A stretch of DNA of 64,000 nucleotides from Denitromonas halophila (GCF_007625155.1 NZ_VMNK01000001.1:105213-169212); one strand, 5' to 3'. Counted from the stretch's first letter, positions 9,729 through 18,753 are shown. Translations and numbers: made by a program. Notes: generated by a model from the sequence alone, not told the origin.

Positions 9729-10421
9729 CTATTTGCCTCCCAAAATATTTTCAATGTCTTGCGTCCCTTTGCCTAGATTGCATTCCTCGCAAAGTGTAGC
9801 GAGAAAATCTAGCTTACTACTCCCGCCTTTTGCGACCGGCTTGATATGGTCGACGTGTAAAGACGTTTTTTCACCAGTACATCCACAAAAAACGCATCGA
9901 AATCCATCGCGAGATAGAACTTTCATTCGGAGTTTTGGCGGAACTCTTCGTTGTCTGTTAATTGATTTGTTTGCCAGTGTTCTAAATGTGAATATTTTTC
10001 TTTTGTAGCTTTGGATGTTGTTCCATAACGTCTCAGCGTCGGACTTGCTCTTCCCGAGCCTTTCGAAAAAAGCGATGAACTCGTCAAGTTCCGCTGGAGG
10101 AATCGGAATTCCAAGTCTGCTATCGTAACCTTTGGCTGCTATGTTGTAGTTTTCTTTAAATATAGAAAAGATGGAGCCAATGTTTCCGGTGATACGGCGC
10201 TTTACATATATTGCGTAATATTTTTCTTGGTGTTTTTCTGATGCAATAATTGCTGAACCGATGTCGGTTGAGGATATTTTTTGATCTGCTGAGTCAAACC
10301 AAGTGATGGTTTCGTTGATTGCTCTTTCAATGACGGGAATGTAGGTATTGATGATGTCTTCTTTCCAGATGTACTGGTGTTCTGCGTTTAGGTAAAGCTT
10401 TTTGAAAATTTCATAGTCCAT
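9729..10421 (-). CDS. HNH endonuclease-domain protein, AT-rich and probably acquired
   Basis: This 230-residue protein has an unrecognised N-terminal part of about 150 residues, then a basic linker (RTLANKSINRQRRVPPKLRMKVLSRDG) and a C-terminal HNH fold: FRCVFCG, LHVDHIKPVAKGG, and LATLCEECNLGKG. The two CxxC pairs would bind structural zinc, and the DHI histidine and the asparagine of ECNLGKG fit the active site. Base composition is plainly more AT-rich than the surroundings and codon use differs, with many AAA, AAT and ATA codons. It lies between repeat copies B and C, which are in opposite orientation. It could be a solitary defence nuclease, a mobile-element relic or a modification-dependent nuclease; no methylase partner is present. 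Confidence 0.85.
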   Translation of the reverse strand: MDYEIFKKLYLNAEHQYIWKEDIINTYIPVIERAINETITWFDSADQKISSTDIGSAIIASEKHQEKYYAIYVKRRITGNIGSIFSIFKENYNIAAKGYDSRLGIPIPPAELDEFIAFFERLGKSKSDAETLWNNIQSYKRKIFTFRTLANKSINRQRRVPPKLRMKVLSRDGFRCVFCGCTGEKTSLHVDHIKPVAKGGSSKLDFLATLCEECNLGKGTQDIENILGGK

Positions 10422-10544
10422 TTTTGTTTACGGTCCATTTAGTGGTATCAGAATGGGATTCTGGGGTCTGCGTTTATAAAGCACTGACGACCGGTATGTG
10501 ATTAGCTCGTAGCCGGCTCTAGAAGACTGGCACAAAATACAAAT

Positions 10545-10790
10545 CGGGTGAAAAATTCCGCCCTCTGCCGCGCCAACCGGAGGACGTGCCGGGCGGAAAA
10601 AGGGGCTTCGCTGTTTGAGCCCGCAGGGCGAGTTTGCGAAGCACCCCGCCCGGTGCGTCCGGAGGGCGGGGACTCCGAAGGGGGGCGAAAGCGGGCCGTG
10701 CTTCTTTGCCTAGCTTTCTTGCACGAGCAAGAAAGTAGGTCGCCCGCCGGGGCGAGACCCGGCCAATCCAAGCCGCTCGAAGGCAGTCAA
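10545..10790 (-). repeat. Structured interspersed repeat, copy C (inverted)
   Basis: Read on the minus strand this aligns with copy A: the GGCCGGGTCTCGCCCCGGCG core lies at 10753-10772, then a hairpin CTTTCTTGC / GCAAGAAAG at 10714-10735, then a diverged stretch including CAAACTCGCCCTGCGGGCTC. The loop-closing pair of the hairpin is changed from T-A in copies A and B to C-G here, a compensatory change. In the remaining non-coding bases 10422-10544 no feature is seen. Confidence 0.75.
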
Positions 10791-10845
10791 GAATCAGGCT
10801 GCCGACGAACAAACCGCAAGCCCCTCAGCGTGGGAAGCGCAAAAA

Positions 10846-11667
10846 TCAAACCACCGCCTGCCACCCCGCCGGGCCAAGAACAAACCGGTGATTCCCCACC
10901 GGATAAAACAAACTCTCGGCCATATGCCGTCGCCAGACGACAAGATGCACATGCCCCGGCGTCACATCCAGCTGATGAAAAAACAGCCCCTCTGAAGAAT
11001 GCCGCCCCGAGGTCGGCGACCCGACCCCGATGCCGATCGCGTTGCGCCCGGCATCGGAGGCCAGCAGCCGCACTTCGCTGCGATGCAGATGTCCCCAAAG
11101 CAGCAGGTCGGCACCGCCTTCGTCGATGAGCAGATTGCGCGCGATGTTGGCGCCGGCCATGCCGCCCTTGTTGCCGCGTTCGCGGGTGGCGAAGGGGTGG
11201 TGGGCGGCGGCGATGCGTAGTTGGCCGTCGCAGCCGCCGGCCAGCCACTGCGCGGCGTCACGGGCGGCGGCGCTGCGCACGCGACCGGAGCGCCAGGAGA
11301 GCGGGTTGGTGCTGTCGATGAGGGCGAGGCGCAGTTGCTGCCAGTCGACATGACTGGTGGTGGCGTCGCCGATGTGGCGGCGGTAGCGGCCGCGTGGGGT
11401 GAACAGGCGGTGCCAGGGGCGGAACAGCGGCATGTCGTGGTTGCCGGGGATAGCCAGCCAATCGCCGGGGAGCTGGTCGAAGAATTGCCGCGCGGCAATG
11501 AACTGGCTGTTGCGGGCGCGCTGGGTGAGGTCGCCGGTAATCAGTGTGAGCTGTGGCGACAGGCCGATGACGGCCTCGAGCAGCATTTGCGCTGCGCCGG
11601 GCGCTTGGGCGCCGAAATGCAGGTCGGAGAGGTGGACCAGCCGCAGGGCCGGCGAGGCGGGGGTCAT
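10846..11667 (-). CDS. Calcineurin-like metallophosphoesterase
   Basis: The product, 273 residues from the ATG at 11667, has the metallophosphoesterase motif order: LVHLSDLHFG (DxH), LITGDLT (GD), AIPGNHDMP (GNHD), AAHHPF, and LLWGHLHRSE (GHxH). These bind two metal ions for phosphoester hydrolysis. The substrate is unknown; the family includes cyclic nucleotide, lipid A-precursor and general phosphodiesterases. The frame is open for another 26 codons upstream, but the chosen start forms an ATGA overlap with the lipid kinase gene. This indicates co-translation and perhaps a shared phospholipid role. Confidence 0.9.
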   Translation of the reverse strand: MTPASPALRLVHLSDLHFGAQAPGAAQMLLEAVIGLSPQLTLITGDLTQRARNSQFIAARQFFDQLPGDWLAIPGNHDMPLFRPWHRLFTPRGRYRRHIGDATTSHVDWQQLRLALIDSTNPLSWRSGRVRSAAARDAAQWLAGGCDGQLRIAAAHHPFATRERGNKGGMAGANIARNLLIDEGGADLLLWGHLHRSEVRLLASDAGRNAIGIGVGSPTSGRHSSEGLFFHQLDVTPGHVHLVVWRRHMAESLFYPVGNHRFVLGPAGWQAVV

Positions 11668-12581
11668 GCGCTTGATTCTAGCGGATCGGGCCGGACGACT
11701 TGCAGCGCTTCGGTTTGATAGTGCACCTGCAGGGGCAGACGGCATTTGATGAGTTCGCCGTCAATCGACACGCGCAGGCGCCGCCGGCGTCGAAGGATGT
11801 CGACGGTGGTGTCTTGCAGGGCGGTGAGCTCGAAGGTGGGTGCGTCGGACAGCCGCCCGAACAGCGCCTTGAAGGCGGCGGCGAGCACATGGCGACGCCC
11901 CTGGTGGCGCATCAGCACCAGCCCGAGCGCGCGGCCGTCGCATTGCGTGGCGAATTCGGCATCGACGGTGGCCAGCGGCAGTGGGTTGGCGCCGAAGAAT
12001 ATGGCGTTGGCACGGCAGTGTTTTGTTTCGCCGTCGACGTCGAGACGCAGCTTGAGGATGGGGTAGCGGTTGAACAGCGTGGCGATGCCCGAGAGCACGG
12101 CGGTGACGCGGCTGCGCCCGAGCACCGCGGTGTGGCGTTCGCGCGCGGCGATGATGCGGGTGTACAGGCCGAAGGCGGCGTGGTTGAAGAACAGCAGGCC
12201 GTTGATGTCGCCGCAGGGGGTGGGGCGGGCGCTGCCGGTGATCGCCAGCCGGGCGGCGTCGGCCACGTCGAGCGGGATGCCGAGGTGGCGGGCGACGAGG
12301 TTGTAGGTGCCGGTGGGGATGATGGCCAGCGGTTTGCCGCGGGCGCGGGCGTGCTGGGCCACGGTGCGCACCGTGCCGTCGCCGCCGACCGCCACGACCA
12401 GATCGGCGACGGTGGCGGCGCGCTGGCAGACACGCTCGAGCCGGCTGGATTTGCGCGGCTGAAACCACAGCAGACGGCCCGCGTCGGTCGGCAGGGCGGC
12501 TTCGATGCGGGCGCGCAGGTCGTCGTCGTGGCCGTTGGCCGAGCGGGCATTCACAACGATAGCGATGGTGCGTTGGGTCAT
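11664..12581 (-). CDS. Diacylglycerol/lipid kinase family protein (YegS/DagK type)
   Basis: This 305-residue soluble lipid kinase-like protein begins MTQRTIAIVVNARSANG, the first strand of the nucleotide-binding fold. The diagnostic AVGGDGTVRTVAQ motif follows at about residue 64, and the IIPTGTYNLVARHLGIP stretch is next. The family phosphorylates diacylglycerol, sphingosine-like or phosphatidylglycerol lipids with ATP. The usual GTGNxFA reads GTYNLVA here, a variation seen in some members. It is the first gene of a two-gene unit with the metallophosphoesterase. Confidence 0.9.
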   Translation of the reverse strand: MTQRTIAIVVNARSANGHDDDLRARIEAALPTDAGRLLWFQPRKSSRLERVCQRAATVADLVVAVGGDGTVRTVAQHARARGKPLAIIPTGTYNLVARHLGIPLDVADAARLAITGSARPTPCGDINGLLFFNHAAFGLYTRIIAARERHTAVLGRSRVTAVLSGIATLFNRYPILKLRLDVDGETKHCRANAIFFGANPLPLATVDAEFATQCDGRALGLVLMRHQGRRHVLAAAFKALFGRLSDAPTFELTALQDTTVDILRRRRRLRVSIDGELIKCRLPLQVHYQTEALQVVRPDPLESSA

Positions 12582-12663
12582 GCGGTAGCCGAATCGGTGC
12601 GCTCAGGAGACAATATCGTGCTTTGCGGCCGCCCGGCCGCGTGATTGCAGCATCATAAACCGC

Positions 12664-13977
12664 ATGCCTCCCTTTGTTCGCAAGCACGCCGAGCGGTTCT
12701 CGGCCTGGCTGATCCTGTTGATGATGGTGTTTGCGCTGAGCACCGGTGCCCGATTGCCGGTGCCCGCGTGGCTTGCGGGGGTGTGCGCGTGGGCGGCGTG
12801 CGCGCTGTTGTGGCCGAGTCTGGATACGCGCCAGCGAGGCACGGCGGCGGTGCTGATTGGCATTGGTCTGATCGCCTTGGGCTGGGCCGGTTGGCACAGC
12901 GGTCATTGGCCGTGGCAGGGCGTGCTGACGCAGAACATGGCGCTGCTTGGCATGTTGGCGGCGGTGAGTTTTTTGCAGTTGATCGGGCTGGCAGGCGACG
13001 ATCGGCCGTTGCCGCGTGGCCCCGGCGCCTTGTGGCGCACGCTGGGCGGGGTGCATGTGTTTGGCGCGGTGATCAATCTGTCGGCGGTGTTCATCATGGC
13101 CGATCGCATGAGTGGCGCCACCCAACCCTCGCTGACCCAGACCAAAGCGCTGACCCGCGCCTTTCTGTCGGCGGCGCTGTGGTCACCGTTTTTTGCCGCG
13201 ACGGCGGTGGCGATCACCTATGCGCCCGGCGCCACGCTGGGCGAGATGGCACTGGCTGGGGTGCCGCTGGCGCTGGCGATCAACTACCTGGCCGGACGCG
13301 ATCTGCTCAAGCATGCGCCCGAGGCGCAAGATTTTGTCGGCTACCCGATGCGCCCGTCGGCGCTGTGGGTGCCGGCGACGCTGGCGCTGATGGTGATCAT
13401 TGGTCACTACTTCTGGCCGCACTGGACGACGCTGGCCATCGTGTCACTGTGCGCGCCCTTGATGGCGGTGGGCGTGGTGCTGACGCGCTCCGGCGTGGCG
13501 GCCGGTGCGACGGCGGTGGCGCGCCATGTGCATCTGCGCTTGCCGGCCATGCGTGGCGAGTTGACGCTGTTTCTGGCGGCCGCGGTGTTTGCGACCGGGC
13601 TGGACGCCTTGATCGCCACCCAGGGCGGCAGCCTGACACCGGCGCATTTCGGACCGATTCAGTCGGCGCTGGTGCTGGCGGGCATGATCGGGCTGTGCGT
13701 GATTGGTGTGCACGCGGTCATCTCGATCGCCATGGTGTCGGCCTGGCTGGCACCGATCTCGCCCGATCCGATGCTGCTGGCCGCGGTGTTCACCCAGTGC
13801 TGGGCGATTGGCCTGGCGGTGAGCCCGATGTCCGGCATCCACCTCGCGCTGCAGGGGCGCTACGGGGTGTCGGCGGGTGCGATGGCGCAGGGCAATGCCC
13901 GTTATTGTCTGCAGGCCTATGGCGCAGCCGTGCTGGTGCAGGCGGCGATTGCCGCGTGGCGCGGCGTGCCGTTCTGA
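12664..13977 (+). CDS. Polytopic inner-membrane protein, possible ion-transporter superfamily member
   Basis: The 437-residue protein has roughly eleven or twelve hydrophobic segments throughout and no large soluble domain. Two halves show similar features, each with a polar break inside a helical region: INLSAVFIMADRMSG in the first and MSGIHLALQGRYGVS in the second. This recalls the re-entrant hairpins of the ion-transporter (IT) superfamily, but I do not recognise the exact family. The substrate is unknown. It is divergent from the lipid kinase gene and convergent with the small exported protein downstream. Confidence 0.7.
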   Translation: MPPFVRKHAERFSAWLILLMMVFALSTGARLPVPAWLAGVCAWAACALLWPSLDTRQRGTAAVLIGIGLIALGWAGWHSGHWPWQGVLTQNMALLGMLAAVSFLQLIGLAGDDRPLPRGPGALWRTLGGVHVFGAVINLSAVFIMADRMSGATQPSLTQTKALTRAFLSAALWSPFFAATAVAITYAPGATLGEMALAGVPLALAINYLAGRDLLKHAPEAQDFVGYPMRPSALWVPATLALMVIIGHYFWPHWTTLAIVSLCAPLMAVGVVLTRSGVAAGATAVARHVHLRLPAMRGELTLFLAAAVFATGLDALIATQGGSLTPAHFGPIQSALVLAGMIGLCVIGVHAVISIAMVSAWLAPISPDPMLLAAVFTQCWAIGLAVSPMSGIHLALQGRYGVSAGAMAQGNARYCLQAYGAAVLVQAAIAAWRGVPF

Positions 13978-13984
13978 GCGCGGC

Positions 13985-14362
13985 TTATTTGGCGGCGGTA
14001 TCGGTGACCAGGGTTTGCGTGGAGCTGACGCAGTAGTGCTGGTCGGCGGCTGATTCGGTTTTGACGGTGGTGCAGTCGGCGAGGGCGGTAATCGGCGTGG
14101 CGGTCAAAATGCCATCGATGACCGCCAGTTCATAGGCATGGCGCGGCGCGGTCGAGGCGGCCGCGTGCGAGAAGCGCGCGAACTGCTGGCTGCCTTGCAG
14201 GCACTGGATCTGCTGCACATTGGCGCCGCCCGACTTGAGAATGGCGCCGATGGCGGTGGCGCGAGTCTCGCATTCGGCCTGATTGGCGGTGCTCACGAAG
14301 GCAGCCGAGAGCTGCCCGTCGGCCAGCAGGGTGAGAATGAGCATGATGTGTCCGAGTGCCAT
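13985..14362 (-). CDS. Small exported protein of unknown function
   Basis: From the ATG at 14362 the product is 125 residues; a ribosome site AGGACA precedes it at suitable spacing, and this supports it over a longer upstream start. The N-terminus MALGHIMLILTLLADGQLSAAFVSTA is hydrophobic and could be a signal peptide or anchor. The rest has four cysteines (in QAECETRA, IQCLQG, LADCTTV and HYCVSS), which suggests disulfides in the periplasm. I recognise no family. It converges on the membrane protein gene with a gap of only 7 bases. Confidence 0.65.
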   Translation of the reverse strand: MALGHIMLILTLLADGQLSAAFVSTANQAECETRATAIGAILKSGGANVQQIQCLQGSQQFARFSHAAASTAPRHAYELAVIDGILTATPITALADCTTVKTESAADQHYCVSSTQTLVTDTAAK

Positions 14363-14431
14363 GGCGGGTGTCCTGTGAGGTGATTGGGCGGGATTGTCGC
14401 TGGTGGGGTAGCGGGGCGTCCAGTCGCGCAA

Positions 14432-14500
14432 GGCCGGATGAATCCGGTCCTACGGTTCAAGCCACTCCGACATCCATCGTAGGGCCGGATGTATCCGGCC
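14432..14500. repeat. Paired CCGGAT palindromes, REP-like bimodule
   Basis: Two palindromes, GGCCGGATGAATCCGGTCC at 14432-14450 and GGCCGGATGTATCCGGCC at 14483-14500, face each other with CCTACGG and CGTAGGG between them. The whole unit can fold as one long inverted repeat or two small hairpins. It fills the gap between the small exported protein and miaA. Confidence 0.75.
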
Positions 14501-14554
14501 ATCGCCGTCCGCTCGCCATACAACGCAACGGTTTGCCAAGCGCATGCCGTGACA

Positions 14555-15517
14555 TCAGCAAAGGGCGAGCAGGCGGCGGGCGGTGTCGACGGTCTTGCTG
14601 ACAACGGTTTCGTCGTCGCAGGGGACCACGCTCAGCTCGCCCCAGTCTTCAACAAACTTGCGCTGCCAGGTCAGTTGCCGCTTGGCGAGTTGGCGGGTGG
14701 CGGCGATGCCCTTGTCGCGAAACGTGGTGGCGTCAGTCAGGCCGTCGAGGTGCTCCCAGGCCTGGCGGTAGCCGACGCAGCGCATGCTGGGCATCTCGAG
14801 TGTGAGTGCGTACTTGGCGCGCAGGGTGCGGACCTCATCGAGAAAGCCCGCGGCGAGCATGGCGTCGAAGCGCGCTTCGATGCGCTGGTGCAGCACGCTG
14901 CGGTCGGTGGGCGCCAGCGCAATGCCGACAAAGCGGTAGGGCGGGGCGGCCATCTCGCGGCGGGCGTAGCTCTCGGCCAGTGGCCGGCCAGTAAGACGCA
15001 CGATTTCGAGGGCACGCTGGATGCGTTGGGCGTCGTTGGGGCTCAGGCTGGCGGCGGCGTCGGGGTCGAGCCGGGCCAGCGCGGCGTGCATGGCCGGCCA
15101 GCCGAACTGGCGGGCGTCGGCGTCGATGTGGGCGCGCAGCTCGGCGTCGGCCTGTGGCAGCTCGGACAAGCCTTCGCGTAGCGCCTTGAAGTAGAGCATG
15201 GTGCCGCCGGCGAGCACCGGCAGGCGGCTGCGGGCGGTGATCTGGGCCATCAGGCGCAGCGCGTCGTCGCGGAATTTTGCCGCCGAGTAGGCCTCTTCAG
15301 GCGACAGGATGTCGATCAGGTGGTGCGGGCACACCGCCTGCTCGGCGGCGCTGGGTTTGGCGCTGCCGATGTCCATGTCGCGGAACACCAGCGCGGAATC
15401 GACGCTGATGATCTCGATCGGCATATGTTCGGCCAGCGCCAGCGCGCTGGCGGTTTTGCCGCTGGCGGTGGGGCCGAGCAGGAGCAGGGCGGGGGGCAGC
15501 GTGTGCATGGGCGCCAT
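14555..15517 (-). CDS. miaA: tRNA dimethylallyltransferase MiaA
   Basis: MiaA transfers the dimethylallyl group to N6 of adenosine 37 in tRNAs that read UNN codons. The P-loop is [18 protein letters not shown] at the N-terminus. The next motif, [22 protein letters not shown], has the catalytic aspartate region, and [21 protein letters not shown] is typical. The C-terminal [14 protein letters not shown] stretch is the family's tRNA-contacting motif. The ATG at 15517 gives 320 residues; another ATG at 15508 is three codons in. The frame is open well upstream but would overlap the divergent TraB-family gene region. It lies near mutL, as in many proteobacteria, but is separated from it here. Confidence 0.95.
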   Translation of the reverse strand: MAPMHTLPPALLLLGPTASGKTASALALAEHMPIEIISVDSALVFRDMDIGSAKPSAAEQAVCPHHLIDILSPEEAYSAAKFRDDALRLMAQITARSRLPVLAGGTMLYFKALREGLSELPQADAELRAHIDADARQFGWPAMHAALARLDPDAAASLSPNDAQRIQRALEIVRLTGRPLAESYARREMAAPPYRFVGIALAPTDRSVLHQRIEARFDAMLAAGFLDEVRTLRAKYALTLEMPSMRCVGYRQAWEHLDGLTDATTFRDKGIAATRQLAKRQLTWQRKFVEDWGELSVVPCDDETVVSKTVDTARRLLALC

Positions 15518-15594
15518 TCTACCGGGGGTGGCGATGCGCAGTGGTGGTCGATTCGGGTAGGCTTGCGCTCCTTGTAACTGAGGATGATCAAACG

Positions 15595-16485
15595 ATGAGG
15601 AATGGATTCCGGGCGCTCCAGCGAACGGTGCTGTGGCTGCTGTGCTGCGTTGGCGTGTCCGGCACGGCCATGGCGGCGCCCACATTGTGGGAGGTGCGCG
15701 ATGCCGAGGGCGGTGTGCGCGCCTATCTGTTTGGCGCGATCCATCTGTGCCACGCGGCCTGTTATCCCTTGCCGGCGGCGGTGGAGGCGGCCTTTGCGCG
15801 TGCCGAGCGCACCGTGTTCGAGCTGGATGTGAGCGATCCGTCGCTGGCGCGAACGCTGGTCAAGGCGGGTCGCTTGCCCGAGGGGCAGACGCTCAAGACC
15901 TTGATGCCGCCCGAGCTCTATGCGCAATTGCACGACGCCTCAAAAACCGTCGGCCTGCCGGTGAGTCAGATGCAAAGCTTGCAGCCGTGGTTTGCGTCGA
16001 CGCTGTTGATGGCGCTGGCGGCCAATCAAGCGGGGTTTACGACCGAGGCCGGCGTTGACGGCGTGTTGCAGTTGCGTGCGCGTGAATCGGGCAAACCGGT
16101 GCTGGCGCTGGAGACCGCAGCGCGCCAGATTGAAGCTTTGTCTGGCGGTGGCGAGCGCGCTCAGGAAGCGGCCTTGCGCCAGACCGTCGGCATGGTGACC
16201 CGTGGCGAGATTGGTGATTTTCTTTCTCGCATGGTCGCTGCCTGGCAGGATGGTGATGACGCGGAGCTTGAGGCCCTTATGTTTGAAGGTGCCGACCGTG
16301 ACGCCGTCGCGCCGCTGTTTGCCGCCCTGATCGATGTACGTAACCGGGAAATGACCGACCGACTGGAGACGCTGATGGCCGAACCCGGCGTGCTCTTCGT
16401 GACGGTCGGCGGCGGTCATCTGGTTGGCGAGCAAGGCATTCCGGCCGCCTTGGCGGCGCGGGGGTGGCAGGTGGTTCGGCGATAG
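15595..16485 (+). CDS. TraB/GumN family protein, exported
   Basis: The 296-residue product starts with a signal peptide ([27 protein letters not shown]) preceded by GAGG at 15580-15583. The mature part begins [23 protein letters not shown], the first GxxH motif of the family. [11 protein letters not shown] supplies the conserved acidic residue, and the C-terminus has the second motif [15 protein letters not shown]. The family is related to Tiki-type metalloproteases, and those motifs would bind metal. Its role in bacteria is poorly known. The 30-base-arm inverted repeat at 16499 follows immediately. Confidence 0.85.
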   Translation: MRNGFRALQRTVLWLLCCVGVSGTAMAAPTLWEVRDAEGGVRAYLFGAIHLCHAACYPLPAAVEAAFARAERTVFELDVSDPSLARTLVKAGRLPEGQTLKTLMPPELYAQLHDASKTVGLPVSQMQSLQPWFASTLLMALAANQAGFTTEAGVDGVLQLRARESGKPVLALETAARQIEALSGGGERAQEAALRQTVGMVTRGEIGDFLSRMVAAWQDGDDAELEALMFEGADRDAVAPLFAALIDVRNREMTDRLETLMAEPGVLFVTVGGGHLVGEQGIPAALAARGWQVVRR

Positions 16486-16498
16486 CGTGGTCGGTTTC

Positions 16499-16584
16499 GT
16501 AGGGCGGAAGAGCGAAGCGTCATCCGCCATCGGTGTCGCTTTGGGGCCTTGTTTGGCGGATGGCGCTGCGCTTATCCGCCCTAC
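16499..16584. repeat. GTAGGGCGGA palindromic repeat
   Basis: The left arm starts GTAGGGCGGAAGAGCGAAGC and the right arm ends GCGCTTATCCGCCCTAC. The arms of about 30 bases pair with a few mismatches around a loop of about 25 bases. It shares the GTAGGG ends of the repeats at 9341 and 9645. It lies 3' of the TraB-family gene and may act as its transcript end. Confidence 0.8.
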
Positions 16585-16703
16585 GGGGGCTACAAGGCGT
16601 ATTTGATGATCATGAGCCCAATGACAGATGCGACAGAAGGAAGGAACGTGGCGTCGCGTGTGCGGATGATCAGGTGGTTTCGTCGGTTTTTCATACCGTC
16701 TTG

Positions 16704-16743
16704 TTGAATCGATCGAAAGAGGATCGAAAGAGGATCGATTCAA
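16704..16743. repeat. 11-bp inverted repeat enclosing a tandem GATCGAAAGAG
   Basis: TTGAATCGATC at 16704-16714 and GATCGATTCAA at 16733-16743 are perfect inverted copies, with GAAAGAGGATCGAAAGAG between. GATC occurs four times in the unit. It sits in the otherwise empty interval 16585-16855 between the TraB-family gene and mutL, and could be a protein-binding site or a hairpin for the end of mutL. Confidence 0.6.
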
Positions 16744-16855
16744 CCACGATGCTCAGCATGTGAACAGTCACGATTGAAAACAACAAGTAGCTGACGATTT
16801 CTTTCATTTCGATCTGGTCGATTGGTTGGGTCTGGTTGAGAGCGTCTCGCGCGCC

Positions 16856-18646
16856 TCACTGACCCCGCAAGAAAAACCGATCCAGCTCGGCCATGGAGAA
16901 CTGTGTCCAGGTCGGGCGGCCGTGGTTGCATTGGTCGGCGCGGTCGGTGGCTTCCATCTGGCGCAGCAGGGCGTTCATTTCGGGAATGGTGAGCGTGCGG
17001 TTGGCGCGCACGGCGCCGTGGCAGGCCATGGTGGCGAGCAGCTCGTTGCGCCGCGCGGTGATGACCTCGGTGGCGGGCATGTCTTCGAGCTCGGCGAGCA
17101 CCGAGCGGGTCAGTTCGCCGACGTCGGCGCTCGATAGCAGCGCGGGTACGGTGCGCACCGACAGGGCGGTCGGGCCGGCGGCGGAGATTTCGAAGCCCAT
17201 GCCGGCGAGCGCGTCGGCGCAGGCTTCGGCAGTGGCCATCTCGCGCGCCGACACCGACAGCACGGCGGGGATCAGCAGGCGCTGGATGGAGGGCGTGCCG
17301 TCGAGCACGGTCTTGAGGCGCTCATACAGAATGCGCTCGTGGGCGGCGTGCATGTCCACCAGCACCATGCCTTGCGCGTTCTGCGCGAGGATATACACCC
17401 CATGCAACTGGGCCAGCGCGAAGCCGAGTGGCGGGGCTTCGCCGGCCTGTTCGGGCGGCATGGCGGGGGCGTTGAAGCTGCCTTGGGCGCGTGGCTCTGT
17501 CGGGCGCGCGCTGCTGGCGAAGTCGTAGTAGTTGCGCGCGGCCGATTCCATGGCCAGCGGGCTCTGGGTTGGCGTGGCGGCGTAATGGCCGAAGGCGGCG
17601 GCTGGTGGCGCGCCGGTGGGTGTGACCGGCGCGGTCGGCACAAAGGCGTCACCACGAGCCTCAGCGGCGCCGGAGTGGCCGAGCGCGCGTTCGACCGCGT
17701 GGTACACAAACTGATGTACGGCGCGCGATTCGCGGAAGCGGATTTCGATCTTGGCCGGATGCACGTTGACATCGACGGTGCGCGGATCGATCTGCAAGAA
17801 CAGCACATAGGCCGGATGCCGGCTGCCGTGCAGGATGTCGCGGTAGGCCTGGCGGATGGCGTGGGTGAGGAGCTTGTCGCGCACGAAGCGGCCATTCACA
17901 AAAAAGTACTGCGCGTCGCGGCTGGCGCGGGAGTAGGCGGGCAGGGAGGCAAAGCCGGTGAGCTGCAGCGGGCCGGCCTCGACGCTGACCGCGCGGGCGT
18001 GCTCGAGGAAGTCATCGCCCATCAGCAGGCCGACGCGGCGGGTCATGTCGCTGGCCGGCAGGCGGTGGCTGACCCGGCCGTTGTGGGTCAGCTGCATGGC
18101 GATGTCGGGCCGTGCCAGCGCCACGCGGCGGAAGGCTTCGTCGCAATGGGCGAATTCGGTGCCTTCGGTTTTGAGGAATTTTCGCCGCGCCGGGGTGTTG
18201 TAGTAGAGCTCCTGCACATCCACGACGGTGCCGTGGTTGAGCGGGGCGGGTTCGGGCGCGCGGCCGGGGCCTTCGACCCGCCAGGCGTGGCCGGCGCCGC
18301 GGGCGCGACTGGTGATGCTGGTGCGCGCGACCGACGCGATGGCGGCCAGCGCCTCGCCACGGAAGCCCATGGTGGCGACCGATTCGAGGTCTTCGAGCGA
18401 GGCGATCTTGCTGGTGGCATGGCGTTCGAGGGCGAGGGCGAGGTCGTCCTTGTCGATGCCGCAGCCGTCGTCGCTGATGCGGATGCGCCGCACGCCACCG
18501 GCTTCGAGCAGCACTTCGATGGCCTGAGAGTCGGCATCGACGGCGTTTTCGAGCACTTCCTTGAGCACCGAGGCGGGGCGTTCGACGACTTCGCCGGCGG
18601 CAATCTGGTTGATGAGCGGGTCGGAGAGGCGGTGAATCGCAGGCAT
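16856..18646 (-). CDS. mutL: DNA mismatch repair protein MutL
   Basis: MutL couples MutS mismatch recognition to strand incision. The 596-residue product has the GHKL ATPase N-domain: IAAGEVVERPASVLKEVLENAVDA, then ISDDGCGI, then HATSKI, then ATMGFRGEALAAIASV. A Pro/Ala-rich linker follows (around residues 330-400) and then the C-terminal dimerisation domain. The C-terminal region lacks the DQHAAHERxxYE endonuclease motif in strict form; it reads DMHAAHERILYE. The end has ACHGAVRAN and CNHGRPTW, where the first histidine-bearing motif is the one seen in endonuclease-type MutL. Whether it nicks DNA is therefore open. The start is the ATG at 18646. Confidence 0.95.
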   Translation of the reverse strand: MPAIHRLSDPLINQIAAGEVVERPASVLKEVLENAVDADSQAIEVLLEAGGVRRIRISDDGCGIDKDDLALALERHATSKIASLEDLESVATMGFRGEALAAIASVARTSITSRARGAGHAWRVEGPGRAPEPAPLNHGTVVDVQELYYNTPARRKFLKTEGTEFAHCDEAFRRVALARPDIAMQLTHNGRVSHRLPASDMTRRVGLLMGDDFLEHARAVSVEAGPLQLTGFASLPAYSRASRDAQYFFVNGRFVRDKLLTHAIRQAYRDILHGSRHPAYVLFLQIDPRTVDVNVHPAKIEIRFRESRAVHQFVYHAVERALGHSGAAEARGDAFVPTAPVTPTGAPPAAAFGHYAATPTQSPLAMESAARNYYDFASSARPTEPRAQGSFNAPAMPPEQAGEAPPLGFALAQLHGVYILAQNAQGMVLVDMHAAHERILYERLKTVLDGTPSIQRLLIPAVLSVSAREMATAEACADALAGMGFEISAAGPTALSVRTVPALLSSADVGELTRSVLAELEDMPATEVITARRNELLATMACHGAVRANRTLTIPEMNALLRQMEATDRADQCNHGRPTWTQFSMAELDRFFLRGQ

Positions 18647-18753
18647 GGGCAGGCAGTGAATCGTGTCAGAGGCAACGGTGCCGGTTGCAGGAGTCGAACC
18701 CGGAAGCGGCGGCTTCGGTATGATACGCGCTGCCCACTCTATTGCGCCGCGTC

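Noticed and set aside
18676..18712. A tRNA-like T-arm and 3' end on the minus strand (GGTTCGACTCC then AACCGGCACC)
   Set aside because: The T-stem has a mismatch, no D-arm or anticodon arm fits upstream, the matching 5' acceptor GCCGGTT is absent and the CCA is not complete. It may be a fossil fragment but it is not a tRNA gene.
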